Shown here: piece after piece, positions 43,437 through 52,011 of the stretch
Position numbering within the stretch: the stretch's first letter is position 1
Layout of the letters: every line of letters starts with the position of its first letter
Assembly (NCBI GenBank): GCA_964640725.1
Contig: CAZXIJ010000007.1
Location: 1 to 64,000 of the forward strand
Source of the DNA: CALHVX01 sp964640725
GTDB lineage: Bacteria; Pseudomonadota; Gammaproteobacteria; Pseudomonadales; Azotimanducaceae
DNA: 64,000 nucleotides
Direction of reading: 5' to 3'
Notes under the pieces: generated by a model
The model's input: the letters and a program-made list of their open reading frames with translations, nothing else
Database searches by the model: none
What the model was told of the DNA's origin: nothing
Position numbers and translations under genes: made by a program

Positions 43437-45209
43437 ATGATCCGGAAACCAAGAGTCCCACGTCGCCGATGGCTGGCGGCCCTCGCGCTCAGCACCCTTG
43501 CCGGAATGCTCCCGGCTATCGGCCTTGCAAGCCCCGGGGGCGGCCATGACGACGACCCTCACCTGGCCGTCTTCAAGGACACCGTGTACCCGTCTGCCGC
43601 CGCCTGCGGCCAGTGTCACCAGCGCATCTTTCAGGAGTGGTCGTCATCCAATCACGCCTACGCATCCATTTCGCCGATGTTTCACAAGTTTGAACAGGCC
43701 ATCAACGATCTCAGCTCCGGGACCATTGGCTCCTTTTGCGTGCGCTGTCACCAACAGGTTGGCACGCAGCTGGGCGAAAAACGCGAAGCGCCGCTCTGGG
43801 AACGCTCACCGATCGCCCGGGAAGGCGTGACCTGCATCACCTGTCACCGGGTCTCGCAGGAGTTCACCAAGGTCAACGGCGAGCGGGAGATCACGCCCGG
43901 CTCCATTTACGAACCGGTGTACAACACCGGCCGCAGCAGCAGCATGGCCGAAGTTCTGAGCAACAAGGAAGACTACAACATTGCCCAGACTGCCGATGAG
44001 CAAGGCACGCCGATCCACAACGGCTACATCCAGTTCGACCAGCTGGGCAAATCCGAGTTCTGCGTGTCCTGTCACCAGGTCGCGGTCAACCTGGGCATCA
44101 AGCTCGAAGTGGTCTGGGAGCAGTATCGGGACTCCCCCGCGTTTCGCGAGGGCATCACCTGCCAGGATTGCCATATGGGAAAAGTGCCCGGCGAGGCTTC
44201 CGGCTACGCTCAGGGCCACATCGCGATCGTCAACGGCCAACCGGTCGGAGATGGCAAACAGCGCCACTCTAACCATGCTTTCTACGGGCCCGGCTATCCC
44301 ATCGCCCACCCGGGAATCTTCCCCTTCAATCCCCGCAGCGCTCGCTGGAGCATTCAGGAATGGCTGAGCTTCGACCACGAGGCGGACTGGGGCAAGCCAG
44401 AGTTCGAAGCCAGCCTCGCCAGCAACCCGGAGAGCGGTCCGGACTTTCCCGAGGCGTTCAAGGACCGGGTTAACCGCGAGTTTGCGCGCACGATCATCAG
44501 TCAGAACGAACGGCTGTTGGAGTTCAAGAAGCGCGATCGGCAGGCGGTTATGGAGAACGGCATGCGTCTGGACGGGCCCTTCTTCAACAAAGATACGCTC
44601 CAGGCCGGCAAGCCTCTCAAGTTCCGCTACCGGGTGACCAACGTGGATCGCGGCCATAACGTGCCGTCCGGATCCCTCGGCGCTCAGCCGGAAATCTGGT
44701 TGAACGTGGCCCTGGTTGATCCGAACGGCAAGACCGTCTGGGAGTCCGGTTACGTCGACAGCAACGGCGACATGGCCGACCTGCACTCCTTCGATGTGCG
44801 CGCCGGCACCCTGGCGCACGATGATCAGCTGTTCAATTTGCAGACCAAATTCCTGACCACCAACATCAAAGGTACCGATCGGGAGATGTATCTGCCGGTC
44901 AACTTCGATGTCGACCAGCTGCCTTTCCTGCGCCCCGCCAACGTGCCCACCACCGTCATGAATCACCCGCCCTTTGTCCGGATGGAAGGACGGTCCATCC
45001 CGCCGCTGGGCTATCGGGACGCACGGTACAAGGTACCTGCGAAGCTCATGCAGAAGCCAGGCACCTACCGGCTTGAGGCACGTTTCCGCAGCCGTGCCGA
45101 ACCCATCTACTTCATGAAATTCGTTGGTGCCACGGAAGACATGGAGAAGCGAATCAACGAGTGGATGATCGATATCCACCCCTACGCCGTCGAATTTGAG
45201 GTGCAGTGA
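43437..45209 (+). CDS. Cytochrome c554-like pentaheme protein with large C-terminal domain
   Basis: A 590-residue periplasmic multiheme protein. The signal peptide ends near residue 31. Heme sites: CGQCH (57-61), CVRCH (101-105), CITCH (133-137), CVSCH (209-213) and CQDCH (242-246). EWSSSNHAYASISPMF after the first site again fits the c554 family. Residues about 250-590 have no heme sites; they include GHNVPSGSLGAQPEIWLNVALVDPNG and other beta-rich segments, so this is a different fold, possibly a binding or docking domain. The gene starts directly after the previous stop (TAGATG) and ends in a TGATG overlap with the barrel gene. Confidence 0.88.
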   Translation: MIRKPRVPRRRWLAALALSTLAGMLPAIGLASPGGGHDDDPHLAVFKDTVYPSAAACGQCHQRIFQEWSSSNHAYASISPMFHKFEQAINDLSSGTIGSFCVRCHQQVGTQLGEKREAPLWERSPIAREGVTCITCHRVSQEFTKVNGEREITPGSIYEPVYNTGRSSSMAEVLSNKEDYNIAQTADEQGTPIHNGYIQFDQLGKSEFCVSCHQVAVNLGIKLEVVWEQYRDSPAFREGITCQDCHMGKVPGEASGYAQGHIAIVNGQPVGDGKQRHSNHAFYGPGYPIAHPGIFPFNPRSARWSIQEWLSFDHEADWGKPEFEASLASNPESGPDFPEAFKDRVNREFARTIISQNERLLEFKKRDRQAVMENGMRLDGPFFNKDTLQAGKPLKFRYRVTNVDRGHNVPSGSLGAQPEIWLNVALVDPNGKTVWESGYVDSNGDMADLHSFDVRAGTLAHDDQLFNLQTKFLTTNIKGTDREMYLPVNFDVDQLPFLRPANVPTTVMNHPPFVRMEGRSIPPLGYRDARYKVPAKLMQKPGTYRLEARFRSRAEPIYFMKFVGATEDMEKRINEWMIDIHPYAVEFEVQ

Positions 45210-46846
45210 TGAAGCAATCAGCCTACACAATCATCGGCGTTCTCCTGACCTGCGCCAGCCTGCAGAGCGGCGCTGCGATTACCCGTCGCCCCCCAGAACC
45301 GGAACCAGAGCCGCCGGCAGAGGCGCAGACGCAGACGCAGGAGACTGAACAGAACGGCGTGCTCCGCAGGCCGGAGGCCCTGGCCGAGGAAGTTCTGGAA
45401 CTGCGCGATGCCGGCTCGGAACACGAGATTCACAACAAGGATTACCGTATCGACCCGCTGGCCCGGCGAGTCGAATTTAACCGGGAGGTTTTCAAGAGCG
45501 ACCCCAGCTACGACGATCTGGAATACGACTACGAGGCACAGCTGGCCGTGTACGGCGGCAAGCGCGCTGTCGAAACGCCGCGCCCGGTGATCGAGTGGGG
45601 CTACCCGCAGTACTCAGAGGGCGCCCTGGGCAGCACCCACAGCTTCTTCGGCGAGAAAAACCTGGGCCGCAACCAGGTGCTGGCCTACGGCGACCTGCGT
45701 ACCGCTGTCGCCTACACCGATGTCGGCGGCCAATCCAACGCTGCGGTCGTTTCCCGGCTGAATCTGGATATCGACTGGAAACTGACATCGACGGAGCGCC
45801 TGCACCTCTTCGTCCGCCCCTTGGATGACGGGGCGCAGTTCTCGCGGCACCAGTTTGTTGGCGACGACACCGGCACCGATGTAGTCGACAATTTCGATAT
45901 CGAGACCCTGTTCTTCGAGGGTGATGTCGGGGCGATTCTTGGCGGCTTCCGGAACGAATACAGCAAGTTTGATCTGCCCTTCGCCGTCGGACGCATTCCT
46001 CTGTTTCTGCAGAACGGCATCTGGGTCGAAGAGGCGTTCGATGGCTTTGCCGTATCCACGGTTGCCAAAAACAGCCCCAAGCTCGACATCACCAATTTCG
46101 ATGTCACCTTCTTTGCAGCCTTCAATGACGTCGACACACGAGCAATCGTCAAGGACAACGGCCAGCGGGACGACAAGGCTGCCAACCTTTACGCGCTGAC
46201 CACCTTCATGGACGTGCAGCGGGGCTATCTGGAAGCAGGCTGGGGCTACATCGACGATCGGCGCAAATCCGACGGCGATCAGAGCTACCACAACGTCATG
46301 ATCGGCTTCACCAAGCGCTATTTCGGCCACATCTCCAACAGCATTCGGCTGGTCGGCAATTTTGGCCAGGACCCGGGAGCCGGGTTCAGCCAGACCGCGG
46401 ACGGCTACGCCCTGCTGATCGAGAACTCGCTCATCACCAGCAAACCCAGCACGTTGATCCCGTACTTCAATTTTTTCTACGGCTCGGACACCCCCGTGCC
46501 CCTCGCCCGGATTGAGGGCCTGCTCAAAAATACCGGCATCAACTTCGAGGGCGACGCCATGGGAGGGCCAACGGCGCTGGACGACTCCGCCAACAACACC
46601 TTCGGCGGTGCGATCGGTATCGAGTACCTGTTCTCGCTGAACCGTCAGATCGTGGTCGAGGTCGCGACCGTGCAGACCCAGAGCGACAAGCGCACGCGCG
46701 TTGCCGGGGACCAGTACGCCGTGCAGGTGCGCTTCCAGGAGCCCCTGACCCCGGCCTGGATTTTTCGGGCGGACGCATTTCACGCCTGGAACGACAACGC
46801 CCCGGACGGTTCGGGTATTCGCTTTGAACTGCGCCGCAAGTTCTGA
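45209..46846 (+). CDS. Outer-membrane beta-barrel protein of the cytochrome operon
   Basis: A protein of about 545 residues with a signal peptide ending near residue 23, a Pro/Glu/Gln-rich linker (RRPPEPEPEPPAEAQTQTQ), then alternating hydrophobic/polar strands (for example RLNLDIDWKLTSTERLHLFVRP, YLEAGWGYIDDRRK) and a C-terminal Phe (LRRKF), typical of outer-membrane barrels. It could be a porin, or the barrel of a porin-cytochrome conduit. It is not a visible homologue of MtrB/PioB: no N-terminal CXXC. It overlaps the upstream cytochrome gene (TGATG) and precedes the flavoprotein fusion by 18 bp. Confidence 0.78.
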   Translation: MKQSAYTIIGVLLTCASLQSGAAITRRPPEPEPEPPAEAQTQTQETEQNGVLRRPEALAEEVLELRDAGSEHEIHNKDYRIDPLARRVEFNREVFKSDPSYDDLEYDYEAQLAVYGGKRAVETPRPVIEWGYPQYSEGALGSTHSFFGEKNLGRNQVLAYGDLRTAVAYTDVGGQSNAAVVSRLNLDIDWKLTSTERLHLFVRPLDDGAQFSRHQFVGDDTGTDVVDNFDIETLFFEGDVGAILGGFRNEYSKFDLPFAVGRIPLFLQNGIWVEEAFDGFAVSTVAKNSPKLDITNFDVTFFAAFNDVDTRAIVKDNGQRDDKAANLYALTTFMDVQRGYLEAGWGYIDDRRKSDGDQSYHNVMIGFTKRYFGHISNSIRLVGNFGQDPGAGFSQTADGYALLIENSLITSKPSTLIPYFNFFYGSDTPVPLARIEGLLKNTGINFEGDAMGGPTALDDSANNTFGGAIGIEYLFSLNRQIVVEVATVQTQSDKRTRVAGDQYAVQVRFQEPLTPAWIFRADAFHAWNDNAPDGSGIRFELRRKF

Positions 46847-46864
46847 CCTGCAGGAGTCCAGGCT

Positions 46865-49384
46865 GTGACTGATCGTTACCACATCGCTATCGTCGGCGCT
46901 GGCCCAGCCGGACTGAGCGCCGCTGCACGGGCGGCAGCGCTGGATCAGCAAGCAGGCCGACAACAGCCCTCCTACATTTTGCTGGAAGGTTTCAGCGCCC
47001 ACGCCAGGACGATGCAGCAGTATCAGAAAGGCAAACACGTGATGGCAGAGCCCGGTTTCCTCGATCTGCGCTGCGATCTGCCGTTCGCCGCCAGCACTCG
47101 GGAGAACGTGCTCGAAGGCTGGCAGCAAGGCATTTTGAGTGCCGGGCTGAACCTGAGCCTCAATACTGAAGTCCGGGCCGTCGATCGCGATGCCGATGCC
47201 CTGCGCCTTGAGCTAAGTGATGGCGGCGCCATCCTCGCCGAGAACGTGGTGCTGGCCATCGGGATGGCAGGCAATCCGCGGCGGCTGGGGTGTCCTGGCG
47301 AGAACCTGCCGGAAGTCTCCTACACGCTCGAAGACCCGGCAGCTTACGAGGACGAAACGATCCTGGTGATCGGGGCCGGCGACGCAGCCATAGAGAATGC
47401 CCTGGCCCTTGCGACGCAAAACCAGGTGCTGATCGTCAACCGGCGCGAAGAGTTCAGCCGTGCGAAGGAGGCAAATCTCACCGCAGCTCTGCGGGCAATT
47501 AGCGATCCGGGCATCGGCCTGGACTGCGCCTACAACGCAACCGTCAAAGGCATTGAGCCGGCAGCTAAGGGTGCCCTGCCGCTTACGGTAACGCTGCTGA
47601 CGCCCGAGGGTGAACGCGAAATCCCGTGCCACCGTGTTATCGCCCGCCTCGGCGGCGTCCCGCCGCGCGCGTTCGTCGAGAGCACGGGCGTTGAGTTTCC
47701 GTCGGCCGAACCCGGCGCCATTCCGGAACTGTCCGGACGCTACGAGAGCAACGTGCCCGGCCTGTACATCATCGGCAGCCTGGGCGGCTTTCCGCTCATT
47801 AAGCAAGCGCTGAATCAGGGCTACGACGTCGTTGAATACATCCACGGCCACGAACTCAAACCCGCTGACTTCCCCCTGCTGGACTACCAGTTTCGCTTGT
47901 TGCCCTACGAGCTGGAACCGGATCGGGTGCTGCAGGCTCTGCAGCAGCGAATCCCGCTGTTCAGCCAGCTCACCTCGCTGCAGTTCCGCGAGCTGGTCAT
48001 CGAAAGCAATATGCTGGTGTCCTATCCGGCAGGCCCGCTCTACGACGAGGCCGCCGGCAAAAGTCAGGCCCTCGCGGCTGAGCTCGCCGAACGCCCGCAT
48101 CGTCCTCGCATGCCCCGACTCATCGCGCAGGGCGATGCCCTGTTTACCCGGGGCGAGTTCGGTACCTCGTGCTTCGTCATGGTCGACGGCGAGGTCAAGC
48201 TGGACGGCACCAGCGTCAGCGAGACACTGGAACGAGGCGACCTGTTTGGCGAAAGCTCCCTCATTTCCGGGCGGGCCCGGGATACCACGGCCATCGCCGG
48301 TCCCAGCTGTATCGTTATCGAAGTGCCCCGGCGCACCATGCTCAAGCTGATGAGTTCAAACGAAAGCATCCGCAGCGGCGTCGATGCGCTGTTTATCGCG
48401 CGAGAGCTGCGGCGCCACTTCGCGCCCACGGCTGCGCTCCGCGACCTGCTGCCCCTCGCCGAGCGCGCTCCGCTGCAGCGCCATCGACCTGGCACGCAAA
48501 TCTACACCCAGGGCGAGCGTGCCGAGAGCCTGTTCCTGCTGCGCAGCGGCGCGGTCCTGCTGCGCCGGGAACAGGACGGCACCACCATCGCATTGGGCGA
48601 GTTTCGATCCGGAGCGAAACTCGGCGAGCTTGGGCTCATGGGCGATAGCGAACGGCGCGAGACGGCGGTTGCCGCTGTCTCCGCAGAGACCATCGAAGTC
48701 GATCGAGCGCTGTTTCTGGAGTTGCTGGGGGACGATCAGGCGCATATCGAGGCGCTACAGCAAGCCGCCAGCGAAAAGGTCAAGGCGCACAGCCGCACTC
48801 AGTCCCGGCCCGAGGCGACGCCGGCTATGGAATTTCTCATGGATCAGGGGTTGGGCGAGGCGACCGATGTGCTGGTGATCAACGAAGCGCTCTGCATCGG
48901 CTGCGACAACTGCGAGGATGCCTGTGCAGAGACTCACGACGGCACCTCACGGCTCGACCGCAACGCCGGCAAAGCGTTCGCCGGCATCCACATCCCGATC
49001 GCCTGCCGGCACTGCGAGCAGCCGCACTGCATGAAGGACTGCCCGCCCAACGCCATTCACCGCGCGACGAGCGGCGAGGTGTTCATCGATACGGAAACAT
49101 GCATCGGTTGCGGCAACTGCGAGACAAACTGCCCCTACGACGTCATCCGAATGGTGGAACCGGCCCCGAAAAAGCCAGGCCTGCTCCGTTGGATGCTCTT
49201 TGGCAATGGCAGCGGTCCAGGGGAAGACCGCTCCCAGGCAACGGAGAGCGCAGCGCCGAAAAAAGCGATGAAGTGCGATGCCTGTATTGGCCAGGCCGGC
49301 GGGCCTGCCTGTGTGCGGGCCTGCCCCACCGGCGCAGCGCTGCGTATCGCGCCTGAAGACTATCTGAACCTGGTGGAATCCTGA
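46865..49384 (+). CDS. Flavoprotein - double cNMP domain - four-cluster ferredoxin fusion
   Basis: An 839-residue cytoplasmic fusion. Residues 1-330: a thioredoxin-reductase-like FAD/NAD(P)H module with GAGPAG (11-16) and a second dinucleotide site GAGDAA (170-175); no CXXC redox pair is seen. Residues about 414-500 and 536-625: two cyclic-nucleotide-binding-like domains (FTRGEFGTSCFVMVDGEVK..GDLFGESSL; YTQGERAESLFLLRSG..GELGLM). Residues about 676-835: ferredoxin region with CIGCDNCEDAC, CRHCEQPHCMKDC, CIGCGNCETNC and CDACIG..CVRAC, enough for four [4Fe-4S] clusters, like DMSO-reductase-type electron-transfer subunits. It probably passes NAD(P)H electrons to the adjacent membrane cytochrome b, gated by a ligand. 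GTG start; TGATG overlap downstream. Confidence 0.88.
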   Translation: MTDRYHIAIVGAGPAGLSAAARAAALDQQAGRQQPSYILLEGFSAHARTMQQYQKGKHVMAEPGFLDLRCDLPFAASTRENVLEGWQQGILSAGLNLSLNTEVRAVDRDADALRLELSDGGAILAENVVLAIGMAGNPRRLGCPGENLPEVSYTLEDPAAYEDETILVIGAGDAAIENALALATQNQVLIVNRREEFSRAKEANLTAALRAISDPGIGLDCAYNATVKGIEPAAKGALPLTVTLLTPEGEREIPCHRVIARLGGVPPRAFVESTGVEFPSAEPGAIPELSGRYESNVPGLYIIGSLGGFPLIKQALNQGYDVVEYIHGHELKPADFPLLDYQFRLLPYELEPDRVLQALQQRIPLFSQLTSLQFRELVIESNMLVSYPAGPLYDEAAGKSQALAAELAERPHRPRMPRLIAQGDALFTRGEFGTSCFVMVDGEVKLDGTSVSETLERGDLFGESSLISGRARDTTAIAGPSCIVIEVPRRTMLKLMSSNESIRSGVDALFIARELRRHFAPTAALRDLLPLAERAPLQRHRPGTQIYTQGERAESLFLLRSGAVLLRREQDGTTIALGEFRSGAKLGELGLMGDSERRETAVAAVSAETIEVDRALFLELLGDDQAHIEALQQAASEKVKAHSRTQSRPEATPAMEFLMDQGLGEATDVLVINEALCIGCDNCEDACAETHDGTSRLDRNAGKAFAGIHIPIACRHCEQPHCMKDCPPNAIHRATSGEVFIDTETCIGCGNCETNCPYDVIRMVEPAPKKPGLLRWMLFGNGSGPGEDRSQATESAAPKKAMKCDACIGQAGGPACVRACPTGAALRIAPEDYLNLVES

Positions 49385-50250
49385 TGTACAGCAACGTTCT
49401 CAAGCACGAGCGCCAGCGCTATCTCTGGGTTGCCCTGGCGCTGGTTCTGGCCGCGGCAGGCGTCTACCTGACCCACGCAGAGCTGCCGGCCCCGAGCGGC
49501 AGCACCTGGCAGGGGTACCTGCTCGGCAGCCTGGGCGCGTTGCTCATTCTCCTGCTGATCAGCCTGGGGATTCGGAAACGATCCTATCGCGCGACCCTGG
49601 GAACCGTGAAGGGCTGGGTTTCGGCGCACGTTTACCTGGGCGTCGCAGCGCTTGTCACGGTGACGCTTCATACCGGCTTCCAGCTGGGCTGGAACGTTCA
49701 CACGCTGGGTTACGCCCTGCTCTGGATCGTGGTCGTCACCGGCATCTACGGGCTGAACGCCTATCTGCGCTATCCGGCCACGCTGGCAGACACGCGCGCC
49801 GGCAACCCTCGCGCCAACCTGTTCGCAGAGCTCCACGAGCTGAACCGTGAGGGCCTGAAGCTGGCGGCCGACTGCGTCCCGGAGGTTGGCGAGCCCGTGG
49901 CCTCCAGCATCCGCAACACGCAGCTTGGGGGCGGACTCATCGCCCAGCTGTGGGGCGCAGACCGTTCGACCTATGTGGCAGCTACCGGGACCGTCGCCAA
50001 CATCGACCAGCAACCCATCATCGACGACGTCAGTCACCGGGTGCCCCGAACCAACCGCACGGACGAAACAGCAACGCTGCAGTCCGTGATCACCATGCTC
50101 AGTCGCCGACAGGTGCTGCTGCGACGCATTCGCATGGACATTCGCTATCAGGGCCGCATGCGCCTGTGGCTGTACCTGCACGTGCCCTGCGCTGTTGCGC
50201 TCGTCGTTGCCGTACTGGTGCACGTGCTCACTGTGTTCCTGTACTGGTAG
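49384..50250 (+). CDS. Ferric-reductase-like membrane cytochrome b
   Basis: A 288-residue inner-membrane protein with about five helices. Two helices each carry His pairs 13 residues apart: H82/H96 (AHVYLGVAALVTVTLH) and H266/H280 (LHVPCAVALVVAVLVH). Matching H-X13-H pairs on two helices are the heme-b ligand pattern of NOX/ferric-reductase transmembrane proteins, which stack two hemes across the membrane. The loop between (about 130-255) is soluble. It lies between the flavoprotein/ferredoxin fusion (TGATG) and the decaheme gene (12 bp), so it is the likely membrane step of the chain. It lacks its own NAD(P)H/FAD domain. Confidence 0.82.
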   Translation: MYSNVLKHERQRYLWVALALVLAAAGVYLTHAELPAPSGSTWQGYLLGSLGALLILLLISLGIRKRSYRATLGTVKGWVSAHVYLGVAALVTVTLHTGFQLGWNVHTLGYALLWIVVVTGIYGLNAYLRYPATLADTRAGNPRANLFAELHELNREGLKLAADCVPEVGEPVASSIRNTQLGGGLIAQLWGADRSTYVAATGTVANIDQQPIIDDVSHRVPRTNRTDETATLQSVITMLSRRQVLLRRIRMDIRYQGRMRLWLYLHVPCAVALVVAVLVHVLTVFLYW

Positions 50251-50262
50251 GGAGATAGTGCG

Positions 50263-52011
50263 TTGCAGATACTGATCAGACAAAGGCTGGCCAACCAGGG
50301 CAATCAGGAGTTTCTCGATACGCCCTTGAGCGCAGCGACCCTCCGGGTTGGCGCGGGCGCGCACTGCGACGTGCTGTGGTTGGGCGAGCGCATCGCAGCG
50401 GAACATTTCACCCTCGCGAGCAACGGCCAGCAGATCGAGCTGCGCTGTGCGCGCGGCGTCAGCGTGACGATCGCTGGCAAAGCAACGCGCCAGGCGTTCC
50501 TAAACCCTGGAGACGAGGTCAACGTCGAGGGCAATCGGCTGCGGGTGATCGCACCGCCTTCGGGCTTCGACGCGGCATTCGAAGTGGCGTACAACGAGCA
50601 GGCTGATCCGGCACTGTTCGAGCGCGCCTACCGCACGGACCTGACAGCGACCTGGCTGAGCAGCCGCAGCGCCGCCTGGACCCTCGCCATTCTGATCGCC
50701 GCGATCGCCCTGGCAATACCCCTGTTCAACGCCAAGACCGCGCCTCAGAGCCTGGCAGCAGAGTGGCTGCCGAGTGTCCGCATGTGGTCCAGCGGGCCCC
50801 TGCACGAAGCCCACCAACTGGTGATCGGCGATGACTGCGGAGCCTGCCACGTCAAACTGTTCGAGCGCGTGCCCGATACGCAATGCCTCACCTGTCACGC
50901 GGTGTCCGACCACTTGCTCGACAGCAGCGGTCAACCCCGGCCGCTGACCGCAGGTGCAGGCACTTTCCACGGCGCGGAGTCCGGCGCGCAACGCTGTGCG
51001 ACTTGCCACCAGGAACACAACGAGCCCGCGCACCTGGTCCTGAGCAACAGCGCGCAGTGTACTGATTGTCACGATGAGGGAGTTGCCGCCGACCTGGCCG
51101 CCGTTCAGGGGTTTGGCACTGGGGAACATCCCGAGTTCTCGCCAACTCTGCTGCAGCCCGTAGCCAGCGCGACCCCGGGCGGAGTCGCAGTTGATTGGCG
51201 TGCCCAGCGAGTGGCCCTGGCTGACGCGAAAGAGAACAGCCAGCTGTCCTTCTCCCACGCCCTGCACCTGAACGTCGACAAAGTGGCACGCCTGGACAGC
51301 GGTGGCGAGCTCCAGTGCGGCAGTTGCCATGAGCCGGGATCGGACTCCGCGCATTTCAGCCCCGTGCGCATGGAGCAGCACTGCCAGGGCTGTCATAGCC
51401 TGGCCTTCGACCCAACCAATCCCGGCGCGCTGTTGCCGCACGGAGAACCCGCAGAAGTGATTCTTGCCATGGAAGGCCACTTCCTGCGCCAGCTTGTAGA
51501 CGAGCGGACCGACGTCAAAGCGCGTACGCGCCGACGCATACCGGACCGCAGCCCGCCCGCTCCGGCCTGTACAGGCACAGCCTTCGAATGTGCCCAGTTC
51601 TTTACCCGACGGGAAGCAGAGCAACAGTTCGCCGATGGCGGCTGCGCGACCTGTCACGCCGTGACCGATTTGGAGGGCGACGATCTGCATACCCGCTATC
51701 AGGTTATGCCGGTCAGGCTTGCTCAGGATTTTCTGCCCCGCGCGCGCTTTGATCATCGCTCGCACGCCACCTTGCCCGACACGGCCGGCGACGCCGCCTG
51801 CGAGAGCTGCCACAAAGCCCGCCGCTCGACCCAGGCATCCGACCTGCTGCTGCCGTCTATCGCCAGTTGCCAGCAATGCCACGGCAACCTGGACGACCAC
51901 GGCAAGGTCGGCATGGAATGCGTCAGCTGCCATGACTTTCACCGTCAGGAACACAGCCTGCTGCCCCCCTCCAGCCCCCTGTCGCTCCAGTCAGCGAGCA
52001 TTGACCAGTGA
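50263..52011 (+). CDS. FHA-like domain - TM helix - decaheme cytochrome fusion
   Basis: A 582-residue fusion spanning the inner membrane. Residues 1-97 form an FHA-like domain (LRVGAGAHCDVLWLGER..AEHFTLAS..FLNPGDEVNVEG); the pThr-binding set is degraded (no SxxH Ser, no NG), so it may bind protein differently. One helix spans about 138-156. The periplasmic part has ten CXXCH sites: C192, C208, C245, C266, C352, C374, C461, C513, C536 and C553. TTG 50263 follows GGGAGAT. I know no described decaheme protein with an FHA domain. It overlaps the next cytochrome gene (GTGA). Confidence 0.88.
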   Translation: MQILIRQRLANQGNQEFLDTPLSAATLRVGAGAHCDVLWLGERIAAEHFTLASNGQQIELRCARGVSVTIAGKATRQAFLNPGDEVNVEGNRLRVIAPPSGFDAAFEVAYNEQADPALFERAYRTDLTATWLSSRSAAWTLAILIAAIALAIPLFNAKTAPQSLAAEWLPSVRMWSSGPLHEAHQLVIGDDCGACHVKLFERVPDTQCLTCHAVSDHLLDSSGQPRPLTAGAGTFHGAESGAQRCATCHQEHNEPAHLVLSNSAQCTDCHDEGVAADLAAVQGFGTGEHPEFSPTLLQPVASATPGGVAVDWRAQRVALADAKENSQLSFSHALHLNVDKVARLDSGGELQCGSCHEPGSDSAHFSPVRMEQHCQGCHSLAFDPTNPGALLPHGEPAEVILAMEGHFLRQLVDERTDVKARTRRRIPDRSPPAPACTGTAFECAQFFTRREAEQQFADGGCATCHAVTDLEGDDLHTRYQVMPVRLAQDFLPRARFDHRSHATLPDTAGDAACESCHKARRSTQASDLLLPSIASCQQCHGNLDDHGKVGMECVSCHDFHRQEHSLLPPSSPLSLQSASIDQ

